64,000 nucleotides of DNA. Origin: Ramlibacter agri (lineage in GTDB: Bacteria > Pseudomonadota > Gammaproteobacteria > Burkholderiales > Burkholderiaceae_C). The stretch is from contig NZ_JABBFX010000002.1 of assembly GCF_012927085.1 (NCBI RefSeq), positions 186,001 to 250,000 on the forward strand. The letters run 5' to 3'. The position numbers were made by a program, and so were the translations under genes. Each line of letters opens with the position of its first letter. Positions within the stretch are counted from its first letter, which is position 1. The notes beneath the pieces are model-generated. The model had not been told where the DNA came from. It worked only from the letters and a program-made list of their open reading frames with translations, and made no database searches. Below, in pieces: positions 8,847 to 16,732 of this stretch.

Positions 8847-9482
8847 TCACTTTCTCTGGGCGGCTTTCCTTTTGGCTGCAACAAGCGCAGCGCGCAGCTC
8901 CTCCACCTTTGCCGGGTCGGAAAGGCCGCGCTTAGGGTCACACAGCACCAGCGGTACGTGTGAGCCGAACCCCTCTTCCTGGTCATCGAGCACGACGTAC
9001 GCTCCAACATCCAGCGGATGCGCGTCGAGCCACGCCTGAACGGCGTGGCCGCGGCGATGCTCGTCGACGTCCGTGGTGTCCACCACCCGGGCGAACAGGT
9101 CCGGCGGCAGTAAAGGCTCCAGATACCGAAGCGGCCCGAACAGACGTACCCACGAGGAGTGCAGCACTACGCGCACGTCGGAATGCTCCTCAAGGACTTG
9201 GCGGAGTTGGGGCCACCACTTGAACAGGCCCTCTCCCACAAGCTTGCCGTGGTCGTCGATGCGGCTGGCGCCCTGCTCATGCACCACGCCGTCGATGTCC
9301 AACAGCAGGTAGACGGTCCGGCCTTCGAACTCGTGCAGGACCTCTTGGGGGAGCGGCAGGTCCAGCGCATCCATCAGCGCCTGTACCCGCGTGCGCACGA
9401 CGGGCTCGTGCACCTCCTCGCCCGCCGAAAGCGCGCGGTCAAGGGACTTCCGGACGTCGTCGGGCAGTTCGTCAGGATTCAT
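8847..9482 (-). CDS. HAD-superfamily phosphatase-like protein (HAD_SAK_2 type)
   Basis: A 211-residue protein with the HAD nucleophile motif LLLDIDGVVH near residue 60, a VVLHSSW motif II-like strand near residue 103, and YVVLDD near residue 163 as the acidic motif IV. This pattern fits the HAD domain found in Swiss-Army-Knife RNA-repair proteins; substrates are unknown. The start at 9482 (MNPDELPDDVRK) is favoured over the ATG at 9518, because the decayed copy at 18440-19049 begins at the equivalent place. It sits between the BREX operon and the partition genes and is probably transcribed alone. The catalytic aspartates are present, so it looks functional. Confidence 0.75.
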   Translation of the reverse strand: MNPDELPDDVRKSLDRALSAGEEVHEPVVRTRVQALMDALDLPLPQEVLHEFEGRTVYLLLDIDGVVHEQGASRIDDHGKLVGEGLFKWWPQLRQVLEEHSDVRVVLHSSWVRLFGPLRYLEPLLPPDLFARVVDTTDVDEHRRGHAVQAWLDAHPLDVGAYVVLDDQEEGFGSHVPLVLCDPKRGLSDPAKVEELRAALVAAKRKAAQRK

Positions 9483-9529
9483 GGGCGACTTTGTATAACG
9501 GCCAAGCCATATGCGCACGGGGCTCTCGC

Positions 9530-9554
9530 AATCTTTCTTTGAATCTTTACGAAT
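9530..9554. repeat. Partition-site-like repeat, downstream copy
   Basis: This stretch holds AATCTTTCT, TTCTTTGAA (9535-9543) and ATCTTTACGAAT (9543-9554). The 12-mer recurs exactly at 10547-10558, and TTCTTTGAA recurs twice upstream of parA. The copies bracket the parA/RHH pair. They fit binding sites of the small RHH partner; a centromere role is inferred. Confidence 0.5.
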
Positions 9555-9831
9555 TCGGCTTTGTCCATGTGACGTTCGCCGGCGGGGCCTCGCCCATGGC
9601 GCTTGGCAGTGACTCGATGAAAGACTCGAGCAGGTCCGTCATGGACATGTCCCACGCCAGAGCGCAGGCCTTCAGCCTTTTATGCGCACTCCTGCGGACG
9701 CGAAAATTTAGCGGGACCAGCGGTTCGCCGGCCGGCTTGCCGGGGGTCTTCGAACGGCTGGCCATCTTCTCGATGGCGGTGGCACTGGCCAGTGCCAGTT
9801 GCTCGCCGATAGTGTCGAATTTCTTGGTCAT
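9547..9831 (-). CDS. RHH partition partner of ParA (ParG/ParB2-like)
   Basis: A 94-residue protein with a flexible, basic N-terminal half and a C-terminal segment (VPLNFRVRRSAHKRLKACAL then helices to about residue 75) that fits a ribbon-helix-helix fold. Small RHH proteins encoded just after a short ParA are the centromere-binding proteins of type Ib partition systems. The gene starts 13 bp after parA stops. The repeats at 9530-9554 overlap its 3' end. The role is inferred from architecture and neighbours. Confidence 0.65.
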   Translation of the reverse strand: MTKKFDTIGEQLALASATAIEKMASRSKTPGKPAGEPLVPLNFRVRRSAHKRLKACALAWDMSMTDLLESFIESLPSAMGEAPPANVTWTKPNS

Positions 9832-9844
9832 TAGAGTCTTCCGT

Positions 9845-10471
9845 TCATAGACTCGAGAGTGTCGTCATAACTTCGAGTGCCAAGTCCTGGACCTCCTGGC
9901 GCGCCTTGGCCGCGCCGGGGCCCTTCAGGTCGTCCAACGTGCCGCCGACAGCCATGGTCTCCTTGTACGCAATGCGCTGACCGAGCCGCGACTTGGCAAG
10001 AGGCCACCCAGCGTTCTCGATGGATGCCAGGACGTCCCGTGCCAGCGCCGTGCCTGAGGGCACCCGGTTCAGGACCACAAGCTTGCGCAACTGCGGGAAG
10101 TCGGTTGCACACCGCTGCAGGAGGAGCGTCGTAGCCCACAGGTCTGCGGGTTCCGGCGCAAGTGGCACGAGGGCCAGGTCAGCGCACGCCAAGGCGGCCG
10201 TCATCACAGGAGCGTCGACCTGCGGGGGACAGTCGACAACCACGAGCTGATATTGCGCGGCGAGCGCGCGGATGTCCGCCTCGCTGGCCACCGGCACCAC
10301 TGGAAACGGCAGCTTGCCGGCGGCGGACCAGAGGCTCGCTGTGCCCTGGGGGTCGCTGTCAGCCACCACCACTTTCAGGTGGCGCGAGAGGCAGGCCGCG
10401 ACAGCGACCGCGACGCTCGTTTTTCCAACGCCGCCCTTGCTAGCCGAGGAGGCCACAACCCACGCTTTCAT
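9845..10471 (-). CDS. parA: ParA-family partition ATPase (short, type Ib)
   Basis: A 208-residue MinD/ParA ATPase with the deviant Walker A KGGVGKTS near residues 12-19, a VVVADSDPQGTAS A' motif, and VVVDCPPQ as Walker B. It has no N-terminal HTH, as in type Ib ParA proteins. Such ATPases ride the nucleoid and segregate low-copy plasmids or excised elements with an RHH partner. Here the partner follows after 13 bp, and candidate sites lie upstream. It suggests the island can exist as a replicating circle or derives from a plasmid. Confidence 0.88.
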   Translation of the reverse strand: MKAWVVASSASKGGVGKTSVAVAVAACLSRHLKVVVADSDPQGTASLWSAAGKLPFPVVPVASEADIRALAAQYQLVVVDCPPQVDAPVMTAALACADLALVPLAPEPADLWATTLLLQRCATDFPQLRKLVVLNRVPSGTALARDVLASIENAGWPLAKSRLGQRIAYKETMAVGGTLDDLKGPGAAKARQEVQDLALEVMTTLSSL

Positions 10472-10481
10472 TTATTCTCCA

Positions 10482-10558
10482 TTCTTTGAATCACTGGTTT
10501 CTTTGAACAATGTTGCCTTGCAATGACGCTCCACTGGAATCTTTCTATCTTTACGAAT
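10482..10558. promoter_or_regulatory. Candidate partition site and parA control region
   Basis: Just upstream of parA are two TTCTTTGAA copies (10482-10490 and 10499-10507, 17 bp apart), followed by AATCTTTCT and ATCTTTACGAAT (10547-10558). TTC-TTT-GAA has palindromic outer arms. These repeats match the block at 9530-9554. They probably bind the RHH protein for partition and autoregulation. Confidence 0.5.
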
Positions 10559-10623
10559 CTGGAAAACGCGTTCTTTCGATGCTGTCTGGCAACGCTCGTA
10601 TCCGCTCTTCTAAGGGGTGTGAA

Positions 10624-10827
10624 TCAGGCTTCGGTTTCAGTGCGGTGCTTCTGCTCCCAAGCCATCACAGACCCCACCGGGTACAGGACGTGACCGCGAG
10701 GTTTGATGAAGCTAGGGCCCATCCTCTGGACGCGCCAGTTTGCGAGCGTTCCGAGCGTCACCTTCAGGCGAGCCGCAAGGTCCTTGGTGGACAGGTACGC
10801 AGAGTGGAGTTCGTCGTGTTCGGTCAT
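10624..10827 (-). CDS. Small HTH protein (AlpA/MerR-like excisionase type)
   Basis: A 67-residue protein. The segment YLSTKDLAARLKVTLGTLAN, with WRVQRMGPSFIKPRG after it, matches the winged-helix/AlpA-like HTH_17 pattern, ending in a beta wing (VLYPVGSVMAWEQKH). Such proteins regulate replication or excision genes of integrative elements and satellites. It is divergent from the VapE cassette that starts about 120 bp away, so it could control that promoter region. Confidence 0.75.
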   Translation of the reverse strand: MTEHDELHSAYLSTKDLAARLKVTLGTLANWRVQRMGPSFIKPRGHVLYPVGSVMAWEQKHRTETEA

Positions 10828-10945
10828 AGCAGGTCTCGTTGCGATGTGATGAGTCGTGTAGCGACTCCGGTTTTAGCCATGCAGGTTTAAACACTCTGTT
10901 CCTACACGTCGTGATGCGGAATGAACCCGCAGCTACGAGGTTTCC

Positions 10946-11113
10946 ATGTCTTCTGTTCCCCTGCGGGGTTATGAGTCCATGTCCACGGCCGCCTTGGCTG
11001 CGGCGCTCAAGCCAAACGACCGCCAACGAGCCCTGCAACTCACCCGCAAAGACGCTGGCGTGACCGCCATGACCACCTACATTGCCGAGATGCAGCTTGC
11101 GGAGGCGGCGTAA
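10946..11113 (+). CDS. 55-residue protein coupled to the VapE gene
   Basis: This frame is too short for usual gene finding. The ATG at 10946 follows a GAGG element, and the TAA overlaps the VapE ATG in a TAATG junction. The product (MSSVPLRGYESMSTAALAAA and so on) is helical with a short basic centre. No family is recognised. The coupling and ribosome-binding site argue for a real small protein, perhaps an accessory of the primase/helicase. Confidence 0.55.
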   Translation: MSSVPLRGYESMSTAALAAALKPNDRQRALQLTRKDAGVTAMTTYIAEMQLAEAA

Positions 11114-12627
11114 TGGAAGCCCTACTGCTCGACCTCATCGACGCCGCCCCATCTTTGCAGGCTCTACTTGAGCATGAAGAGGCCGTCCTTGCGTGCATGA
11201 ACCCCGAGCTCACCGAACGCTTTGAGGCGCGGCGAGTTGCGCTGGCGACTGCGCCGGCCGTCAGACTCGTGCCGGCGGCCACGCCCACACCGCCCACACC
11301 GCCCACACCGCCCACACCCCTTCCAGCTTTCGACAAACCGCTGCCGACCCGAAGCTTCCCGCACAAGAAGGCGAAGACGGACAAGGATGGAAATGAAGTC
11401 GTCACGGGCCTGATGCCAACGGTGGAGAACCTGCGCCACCTCCTAAACGCCTATGGGGTCAGCTGTGCGTATAACGAGATGAGCCGCTGCCGCGTGTTCT
11501 CCGTCCCGGAGCACTCCTGGTCCATCGACAACGCTGACAACAACACACTCACGTTCATCGAAAACCTGTGCGTCATCAACGGGATGAACTTCGGGGGCAG
11601 CCGCCTGAACGACACGCTCACGTTGCTGTCCGAAGAAAACTCGTTTCACCCAGTGCGCCAGTGGATTGAAAGCACGCCCTGGGACGGCATCTCTCGCTTT
11701 CAAGCGCTGTGCGACACCCTGGCCGTGGTGCCCCGATATGCCGCGCATCGCGACGCAATGCTCAATCGCTGGCTGCTAGCCGGCGTGGCTAGCCTCTACA
11801 GCGAGAGCCTGGCGCACAAATTCGAGAACGCCCTGACCCTGCAAGGCGCCCAGTACGCCGGGAAGACCTCCTGGTTCAAGCGCCTGGTTCCAGCTGAGAT
11901 GGGCGCGGTAAAAGAGGGCTTTCAACTGAACCCGCACAACAAAGACCACGTCTTCGCGTTCAACTCGTACTGGATTGTCGAACTGGGCGAAGTCGACTCG
12001 ACCTTCTCCAAGACTGAGATGGGCTCGCTCAAGGCGTTCCTGTCCAACAGCAGCGACCGCGCGCGCCGCCCGTTCGCCCGCCTGGACTCCACGCTCAAGC
12101 GCCAGACCATCTGCGGCGCGAGCGTCAACAAGGCCGACTACCTCATCGACGAGACCGGCAACCGGCGATGGATGACGGTGCCAGTCATCGGCGTTGACGG
12201 CCACCACAACATCGACATGCAGCAGCTGTGGGCCGAGATGAAGTCCAAGTACGACGCCGGCGAGCAGTGGTGGCTGACAAAGCAGGAGAACGAGCGTTTG
12301 GGCGAGGTGAACAAGGGCTTCGAAGCCACGACAGCCGTGGGTGAGCTACTGGAAGAAACGTTTGACTTTGCACCCGTGGAAAAGGCGCTTCCTGGGCTCT
12401 CTCACCCACGCGAGCTGGTGAAGATTACAGCGACGCAGGCGCTCCTGCTGTTCGGCCTGCCCAAGGAGAAGCGCAACGTCACCGAGGCCGGCGCCGCGCT
12501 GCGACGCCTGACGGGTGCCGAGTCGGTTTCGGCGGGCGGGGCGCGCGTCTGGCGCGTATGCCCGCGGCGCGACTCTTGCTACTTTAGCCAAGTACGGGAG
12601 CTCCTCGGCGAGCCGACCGTGCCATGA
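11113..12627 (+). CDS. VapE-family primase/helicase-like protein
   Basis: A 504-residue protein of the virulence-associated E family (PF05272). The N-terminal 110 residues include a Pro-Thr linker. The family core runs from about residue 100, with the typical HPVRQWIESTPWDGISRFQ segment near residue 180. It has a P-loop-like GAQYAGKTSW near residues 244-253 and a VELGEVDSTFSKTEMGSLK segment that fits Walker B and sensor regions. VapE proteins act as replicative helicase/primase components in phage satellites and islands. An ATG coupled to the upstream 55-residue frame and iterons just downstream suggest a replication module. Confidence 0.88.
   Translation: MEALLLDLIDAAPSLQALLEHEEAVLACMNPELTERFEARRVALATAPAVRLVPAATPTPPTPPTPPTPLPAFDKPLPTRSFPHKKAKTDKDGNEVVTGLMPTVENLRHLLNAYGVSCAYNEMSRCRVFSVPEHSWSIDNADNNTLTFIENLCVINGMNFGGSRLNDTLTLLSEENSFHPVRQWIESTPWDGISRFQALCDTLAVVPRYAAHRDAMLNRWLLAGVASLYSESLAHKFENALTLQGAQYAGKTSWFKRLVPAEMGAVKEGFQLNPHNKDHVFAFNSYWIVELGEVDSTFSKTEMGSLKAFLSNSSDRARRPFARLDSTLKRQTICGASVNKADYLIDETGNRRWMTVPVIGVDGHHNIDMQQLWAEMKSKYDAGEQWWLTKQENERLGEVNKGFEATTAVGELLEETFDFAPVEKALPGLSHPRELVKITATQALLLFGLPKEKRNVTEAGAALRRLTGAESVSAGGARVWRVCPRRDSCYFSQVRELLGEPTVP
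11282..11317 (+). repeat. Four tandem 9-bp repeats inside the VapE gene
   Basis: Four perfect copies of CGCCCACAC in frame encode a Thr-Pro-Pro linker between the N-terminal helical part and the VapE core. Copy number is likely to vary between strains by slippage without frameshift. Confidence 0.85.
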
Positions 12628-12693
12628 ACGAGCGAGGTTGGGAAAGTACTCCGCCTACGCGGGGTGCTTCCGTTCCAGAGCGCTCATCCATCC

Positions 12694-12858
12694 TTCTACC
12701 CGCCATCTACCCATGTTCTACCCACTAACCAAGTCCTTGATATACCTTGCATTTTTGTTCGTTAGGGTAAATGGAGAGCTGGTTTGAGAGGGAATGGAGA
12801 ATGGTTGTTGAACAATTGCACGCGCTCGAAAGTCCCCGAAACATCTACCCACCTACCC
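12694..12858. other. Candidate replication origin with 11-bp iterons
   Basis: (T/A)TCTACCC occurs at 12694, 12705 and 12716, exactly 11 bp apart. It recurs at 12843-12850 and, as ACCTACCC, at 12851-12858. The segment between the clusters is clearly more AT-rich than its surroundings. Phased iterons next to a VapE-type gene fit an origin of an excised element. This is inference from layout. Confidence 0.45.
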
Positions 12859-13452
12859 ATGGCGATTTTTCCCAGGCAAATCAACAACCTGGGACCTGAG
12901 TAGCTGGGTCGATGCCCGGAAGTGGTACCCACCGCGCATTGATTCGACGAGGAGCGTACGCAAACGGGGACAAGGACGTATCAACGCGGTGGCAGCCCGC
13001 TTGACCGGGACGCGGTCCGTATGAACCGGCAGTGCTTCGCCACGCGCTAGCGCGCAAGAAGTCGATGGAGCTCTCGGCTACCCGGCCGTGAGGTCCCAGG
13101 CCGGACTGAGGTTGGAAAGCCTCCGGCGGTAAGCTCAGGGCCGGAACAGCCGACAGCCGGCCAGGGCGCCGCAAGCGGCGCAGACCGGCGAGCCAAGCCG
13201 TCGAGCGAGCGCCGGGCACGCGCACCCGGGCAAGGCAGGCCAGGGCGCGCAGCCGCAACATGGCGGCGCCCTGCTGCAGGTACCCACGCCGAAGCCGCTT
13301 CCGCGGTTCAAAGGTGAAGCTCACTCTTGGGGGGAAGGAGGTCCACGCTGTACCAACACATGGCCAACGTGACGCGGCCGGTCTGGAGAACCGGCCAGCC
13401 TTTAGGTGCCGATACGCCTTTGACCCGGCCGGCAGCTGACGTAGGATGCGGC
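12859..13452. other. Non-coding stretch after the iterons
   Basis: I see no supported gene here. The part from about 13,000 to 13,300 is very GC-rich with several short self-complementary segments (for example around 13,150-13,200) that could fold in RNA. Reading frames exist on both strands, but none has a convincing start or composition. Confidence 0.4.
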
Positions 13453-13650
13453 ATGGTCATCCCTGACAAGGACTGGACATGCTTCCCCACCGGACGGCGC
13501 AGCGGGCGCTTCTGGGAGGGTGTGGTCCCCGTCCGGATTGGACTGCGGGCGCTGCGCGTGGTGCACGTCCGCCTTCCGCTGAAGGACTCGCCGGCGTCCG
13601 GTGTTCGAGACGCCATCACGGATGCGCGGAAGCTGACCGACCTGCTCTAA
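13453..13650 (+). CDS. Hypothetical 65-residue protein
   Basis: The ATG at 13453 is preceded by AGGA. The product (MVIPDKDWTCFPTGRRSGRF and so on) has an amphipathic strand pattern in the middle (VVPVRIGLRALRVVHVRLP) and no recognised domain. A longer frame starting at 13327 exists but lacks support. The gene lies alone between the origin-like region and the minus-strand operon ending at 13863. Confidence 0.35.
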   Translation: MVIPDKDWTCFPTGRRSGRFWEGVVPVRIGLRALRVVHVRLPLKDSPASGVRDAITDARKLTDLL

Positions 13651-13862
13651 CATCGAGCGATTCAAGCCGCTCCTGCTTCTGCGGAGGAGCCCTCTTGAGG
13701 AGCGCCGCCCGCAAGAGATTCGAGCGGCTGAGAGGGCTCATGGAAGCAAGCCCCTCGGGGTTGCCGCGCGGACGACATCGGCGCTAGGAGTCAGCAGCAC
13801 CGCGAAAATGCCAATGCAAGCATATGACCCCGCAAGTCCGGTGTGCCAAGCACTCAGCTGGG

Positions 13863-14210
13863 CTACGCCGGTGTGCGAATCTGCAGGCGCCACTGAAACG
13901 GGCGCGTGCAAAGTGGGGGTCGAGTTCCGGGCTCAGTGAGCCTCTTGAGAGACACCCAGTACCCATCGAATCCCAGAGAGTAGCGCACGCGCGCCTCAAT
14001 CAGTTTCAGGTTCTCGTCCGTCCACCGCCGCCATGCGGGAGCTTCGGTGCTCAGGCTCATGTACAGGGTGCGCGTTGGCTGCGCGTCCCACATGAGCGAG
14101 TCTGCCAAGTCCAATCGGCGGTCCCTTGAAGCCAGGTACACGCGCCCGCGCTTATTGCTGAAAACGAGTTTCGACTTGGAGGGCCAACGATACAAAGCGT
14201 CTATTTTCAT
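13863..14210 (-). CDS. Hypothetical protein, third gene of an unknown operon
   Basis: A 115-residue protein starting at the ATG at 14210, which has GAGGAG seven bases upstream; a TTG nine codons earlier is less likely. It has basic strands (SKLVFSNKRGRVYLASRDRR) and Trp-rich helices, but I recognise no family. Its start lies 30 bp past the stop of the 297-residue gene, in one operon with the genes at 14241 and 15149. Confidence 0.5.
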   Translation of the reverse strand: MKIDALYRWPSKSKLVFSNKRGRVYLASRDRRLDLADSLMWDAQPTRTLYMSLSTEAPAWRRWTDENLKLIEARVRYSLGFDGYWVSLKRLTEPGTRPPLCTRPFQWRLQIRTPA

Positions 14211-14240
14211 GAACTCCTCTGTAGTAAGGCGCGGCAACTC

Positions 14241-15134
14241 TCACGGGTTTGCGGCTTGCCGACAGATTGTGACGACATGCGACGAGTCGTGCGCGAGCCA
14301 GTGAACCTGGCGGAAAAACCCGGAGGTCACACTGAAACAGGCGCGGCCTTGGCCAGCCTGCTTGCGATACGCGTCCATCAGCTTCTTGGTCGTGTTGATG
14401 GATGCGTCCGGCAAAAACGCGCTCACGAAGACGCTTGGAGCTTCCGACGCGCGGAGGCCATCCTCAGTCGAGAGAAAGCGAAGCTGCTCCGCCTCTTGCT
14501 CCCACACGGCATGCGCCAAGCGAGCGGGTGTGTGTGCGTCCCCCAGACCCTGTGCCAAGTCCTCTTCGTCCCACTCGACGATGGCCACGGGGGCCATCAT
14601 GGAGGCCACGGTCTTGAAAAGCGCGCAGGTATCCCGCTCGAGATACGGAAGGTCCGCCGCGACGAAGTGGCGCAACTGGGTCAGCTCAACCCACTCGTGC
14701 GGATTCGCGCAAATGCCCACGACCACGCCCGGGCGGTGCCCGCCTGAACCAACCAGGGCAGCGAGGGTGGAGTTCACTGTGCGCAGCGCATCTGGTTCCA
14801 AGCGGCTCCTGGCAGGAAGGCGCACCACCACGTTCACGACCGCCGGCGCGAACCCTTCCAGAAGCCGCTTAGACTCCCGATGCACGTCGGGCCAGGGGAC
14901 GCAGAAGCAATGCTCCAGCACGTTCTTCATGGAAGCGGCTAGCTCCTGGACGAATGACACGGGGTGGGGACCCGCATCGAAGTTCAAAAGCACAGCCAGA
15001 AACCGAGCAACCGTATTGCTGTCGTGAGAGTCATCCTGGTAAGCGAACCCGCCCTCGGCGATGAATCCCTCCAGACCGTCGCTCTGGGCGTGCCGCTCGC
15101 GCTGACCGTACAGCGAAAACGCTTGGCGCGACAT
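14241..15134 (-). CDS. Hypothetical 297-residue protein, second gene of an unknown operon
   Basis: No family is recognised. The sequence is soluble, with alternating strands and helices. The core from about residue 95 (VVNVVVRLPARSR, then GVVVGICANP) looks like an alpha/beta fold. The C-terminus has FRQVHWLAHDSSHVVTICR. No membrane segment or signal peptide is seen. It starts 14 bp after the upstream gene ends and is followed closely by the 115-residue gene, so the three products probably act together. Confidence 0.55.
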   Translation of the reverse strand: MSRQAFSLYGQRERHAQSDGLEGFIAEGGFAYQDDSHDSNTVARFLAVLLNFDAGPHPVSFVQELAASMKNVLEHCFCVPWPDVHRESKRLLEGFAPAVVNVVVRLPARSRLEPDALRTVNSTLAALVGSGGHRPGVVVGICANPHEWVELTQLRHFVAADLPYLERDTCALFKTVASMMAPVAIVEWDEEDLAQGLGDAHTPARLAHAVWEQEAEQLRFLSTEDGLRASEAPSVFVSAFLPDASINTTKKLMDAYRKQAGQGRACFSVTSGFFRQVHWLAHDSSHVVTICRQAANP

Positions 15135-15148
15135 GATGTCGAGCGTGA

Positions 15149-15616
15149 CTACGCCTCGTCACCCACCTGTTTGCTGATGAAGCGTTGAAGCTTGCGAAAG
15201 TCATCTGCACTCGCATGCTCAGGCAGCTGCAGGCGGGCTTCCCGGCCGCCGGCCAACTTACAGACGAACTCACTGAATAGGCGCGAGCCCTTCGCCGCAA
15301 CTGCCAGGTGAGAACTCGTGGACGACTCGCCAGCCAACGGGCCGGGAATCTTGTCCAGAAAGCTGGTGCTGAATTCGAATCGCGCAGGCGCGTTCGCGGA
15401 GGCCCGAACGACTTTCCCGAGGGCCGGCTCGAGTTCCTTCATGACGTCGCGTACTTCCGCCTCGCTCAGAACCGCCCTGTTTTGGAGTTTCTTGAGCCTG
15501 ACGGTCTTCACATTGACCTCGTAGCGTAAAAGAACGTCGAATATCTTGGCGGCAGCGGAAGACCGCTTGCGCATTGCCAACCACTTTGCATCACCCGCCA
15601 CGTCGCCCCCGTTCAT
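15149..15616 (-). CDS. Hypothetical 155-residue protein, first gene of an unknown operon
   Basis: The N-terminal 60 residues (AAAKIFDVLLRYEVNVKTVR and following) are helical and basic, possibly a DNA-binding domain. The C-terminus (ADDFRKLQRFISKQVGDE) is also helical. No family is recognised. A good sigma70-type promoter lies directly upstream, and the predicted transcript would start only about 8 bases before the ATG. It heads the three-gene operon running to 13863. Confidence 0.5.
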   Translation of the reverse strand: MNGGDVAGDAKWLAMRKRSSAAAKIFDVLLRYEVNVKTVRLKKLQNRAVLSEAEVRDVMKELEPALGKVVRASANAPARFEFSTSFLDKIPGPLAGESSTSSHLAVAAKGSRLFSEFVCKLAGGREARLQLPEHASADDFRKLQRFISKQVGDEA

Positions 15617-15630
15617 GTTTCGGTATGCAA

Positions 15631-15698
15631 ATTAGAGCACACATAACGAATTTCTTCAATTCGCGCGGCCATGCTTAAATCGCGGGCATAAATATGCC
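15631..15698 (-). promoter_or_regulatory. Promoter and dyad ahead of the unknown three-gene operon
   Basis: On the minus strand TTGAAG (15654-15659) and TCTAAT (15631-15636) are separated by 17 bp. Upstream is the inverted repeat GGCATA-AA-TATGCC (15685-15698). The ATG lies about 15 bp past the -10, so the leader would be very short. Confidence 0.55.
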
Positions 15699-16042
15699 TA
15701 TTCAATGGGCAGTTCACCGACAAGCTGGCGCGAGGCGTTGCACACGCACCAATAGACCCCGGTCGGTACCCAGCGCGTGATTCGGGCTCGACGCAATCGC
15801 GCGTAGTTCACGCAAGAGTCACTTCGCACTATTTACTCCGTGAACATCGTGATGGGGGTCCTTTTCATCGCAGCGCTGATTCGCTTCGCTGGCATGGTGC
15901 GCTATCCCCAACAGCCGCGTCGGCTTCATCGTCCTGAACGGCCAGCCGGGTGGCTCGATGACCAATGCTCGTGGGACTAAGCCAAAGAAAAAGAGGCGCC
16001 GCCCTGCAGGCGACACCCCTTCCAATCAGACAGCGACTCTCT
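15699..16042. other. Intergenic stretch with no supported gene
   Basis: A short plus-strand frame (ATG near 15851, about 42 codons) and an overlapping basic frame with PKKKRRRPAG are present, but neither has a ribosome-binding site. They could be gene debris. Confidence 0.3.
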
Positions 16043-16660
16043 TCATTCACCTCGGTCCAGCACGTCCCGTTCACCTCGGATGACGCACGCCTCGTTCTCG
16101 TCATGCACCAGCGCAGCCCGCTGCAACCAACGCAGCATGTTCGGAAGCTCGCGCCACTCGAACATGTCAGTGCCGGTGACCTCGGCGTACATGGCGACCA
16201 GGGCACGCTTCGCGTCCAGGGGAAGCGAGGCGACGTCCACGGCGAGGAAGCTGCGCACGTGCGAGTCGTCCAGCATCTGCCGAACGGCCTTCTCGATGAC
16301 TTCCTCCTCGGAGAGCGCCCGGACCGCGAAGTCCCGCATGGTCAGGAAGCCGGCCAGGAGCAACACAACGCACGTGGGAGCCCCCAAAAACGCCCCACAG
16401 GCGGTTGCGAAGTCCTTCGAAATGGAACTGGTTTTTCGGATGCCGGTGCGCAGCTGATGGACGTACCCATAGGTGACGCCGAGTTCGGCAGCCATTTGCT
16501 GGAGTTCGATGCCGCGCCGACGCGCCTCGTCGAGCAGCCAGCCAATCAGCGGGCCACCTTGGTGGGCGTATAGGCGCCTCACCCGCTGTTCTGCCGACTC
16601 GTTCGTGTTGGGATGTACGGGCGACACCTGCGCCGCCAGTTGGGCGTTCACGTTCTTCAT
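16043..16660 (-). CDS. HTH-type (XRE-like) protein of unknown role
   Basis: A 205-residue protein. Residues about 40-85 (LIGWLLDEARRRGIELQQMA, then AELGVTYGYVHQLRTGIRKT) fit a Cro/C1-type helix-turn-helix. The rest is helical, with a short hydrophobic run (TCVVLLLAGFL) that is probably buried rather than a membrane span. The ATG at 16660 follows GAGGA at 10 bases. It probably regulates neighbouring island genes; the target is unknown. Confidence 0.65.
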   Translation of the reverse strand: MKNVNAQLAAQVSPVHPNTNESAEQRVRRLYAHQGGPLIGWLLDEARRRGIELQQMAAELGVTYGYVHQLRTGIRKTSSISKDFATACGAFLGAPTCVVLLLAGFLTMRDFAVRALSEEEVIEKAVRQMLDDSHVRSFLAVDVASLPLDAKRALVAMYAEVTGTDMFEWRELPNMLRWLQRAALVHDENEACVIRGERDVLDRGE

Positions 16661-16732
16661 CAAAATTTGTCCTCAGTTGCACATGCAGGCGCATGCACTG
16701 CTTATAGGCACCGTCCATTCAACAGGACGTGG

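Noticed and set aside
12859..13452. Retron or other reverse-transcriptase-linked RNA
   Set aside because: The region is GC-rich and foldable, but no reverse transcriptase gene exists anywhere in the window.
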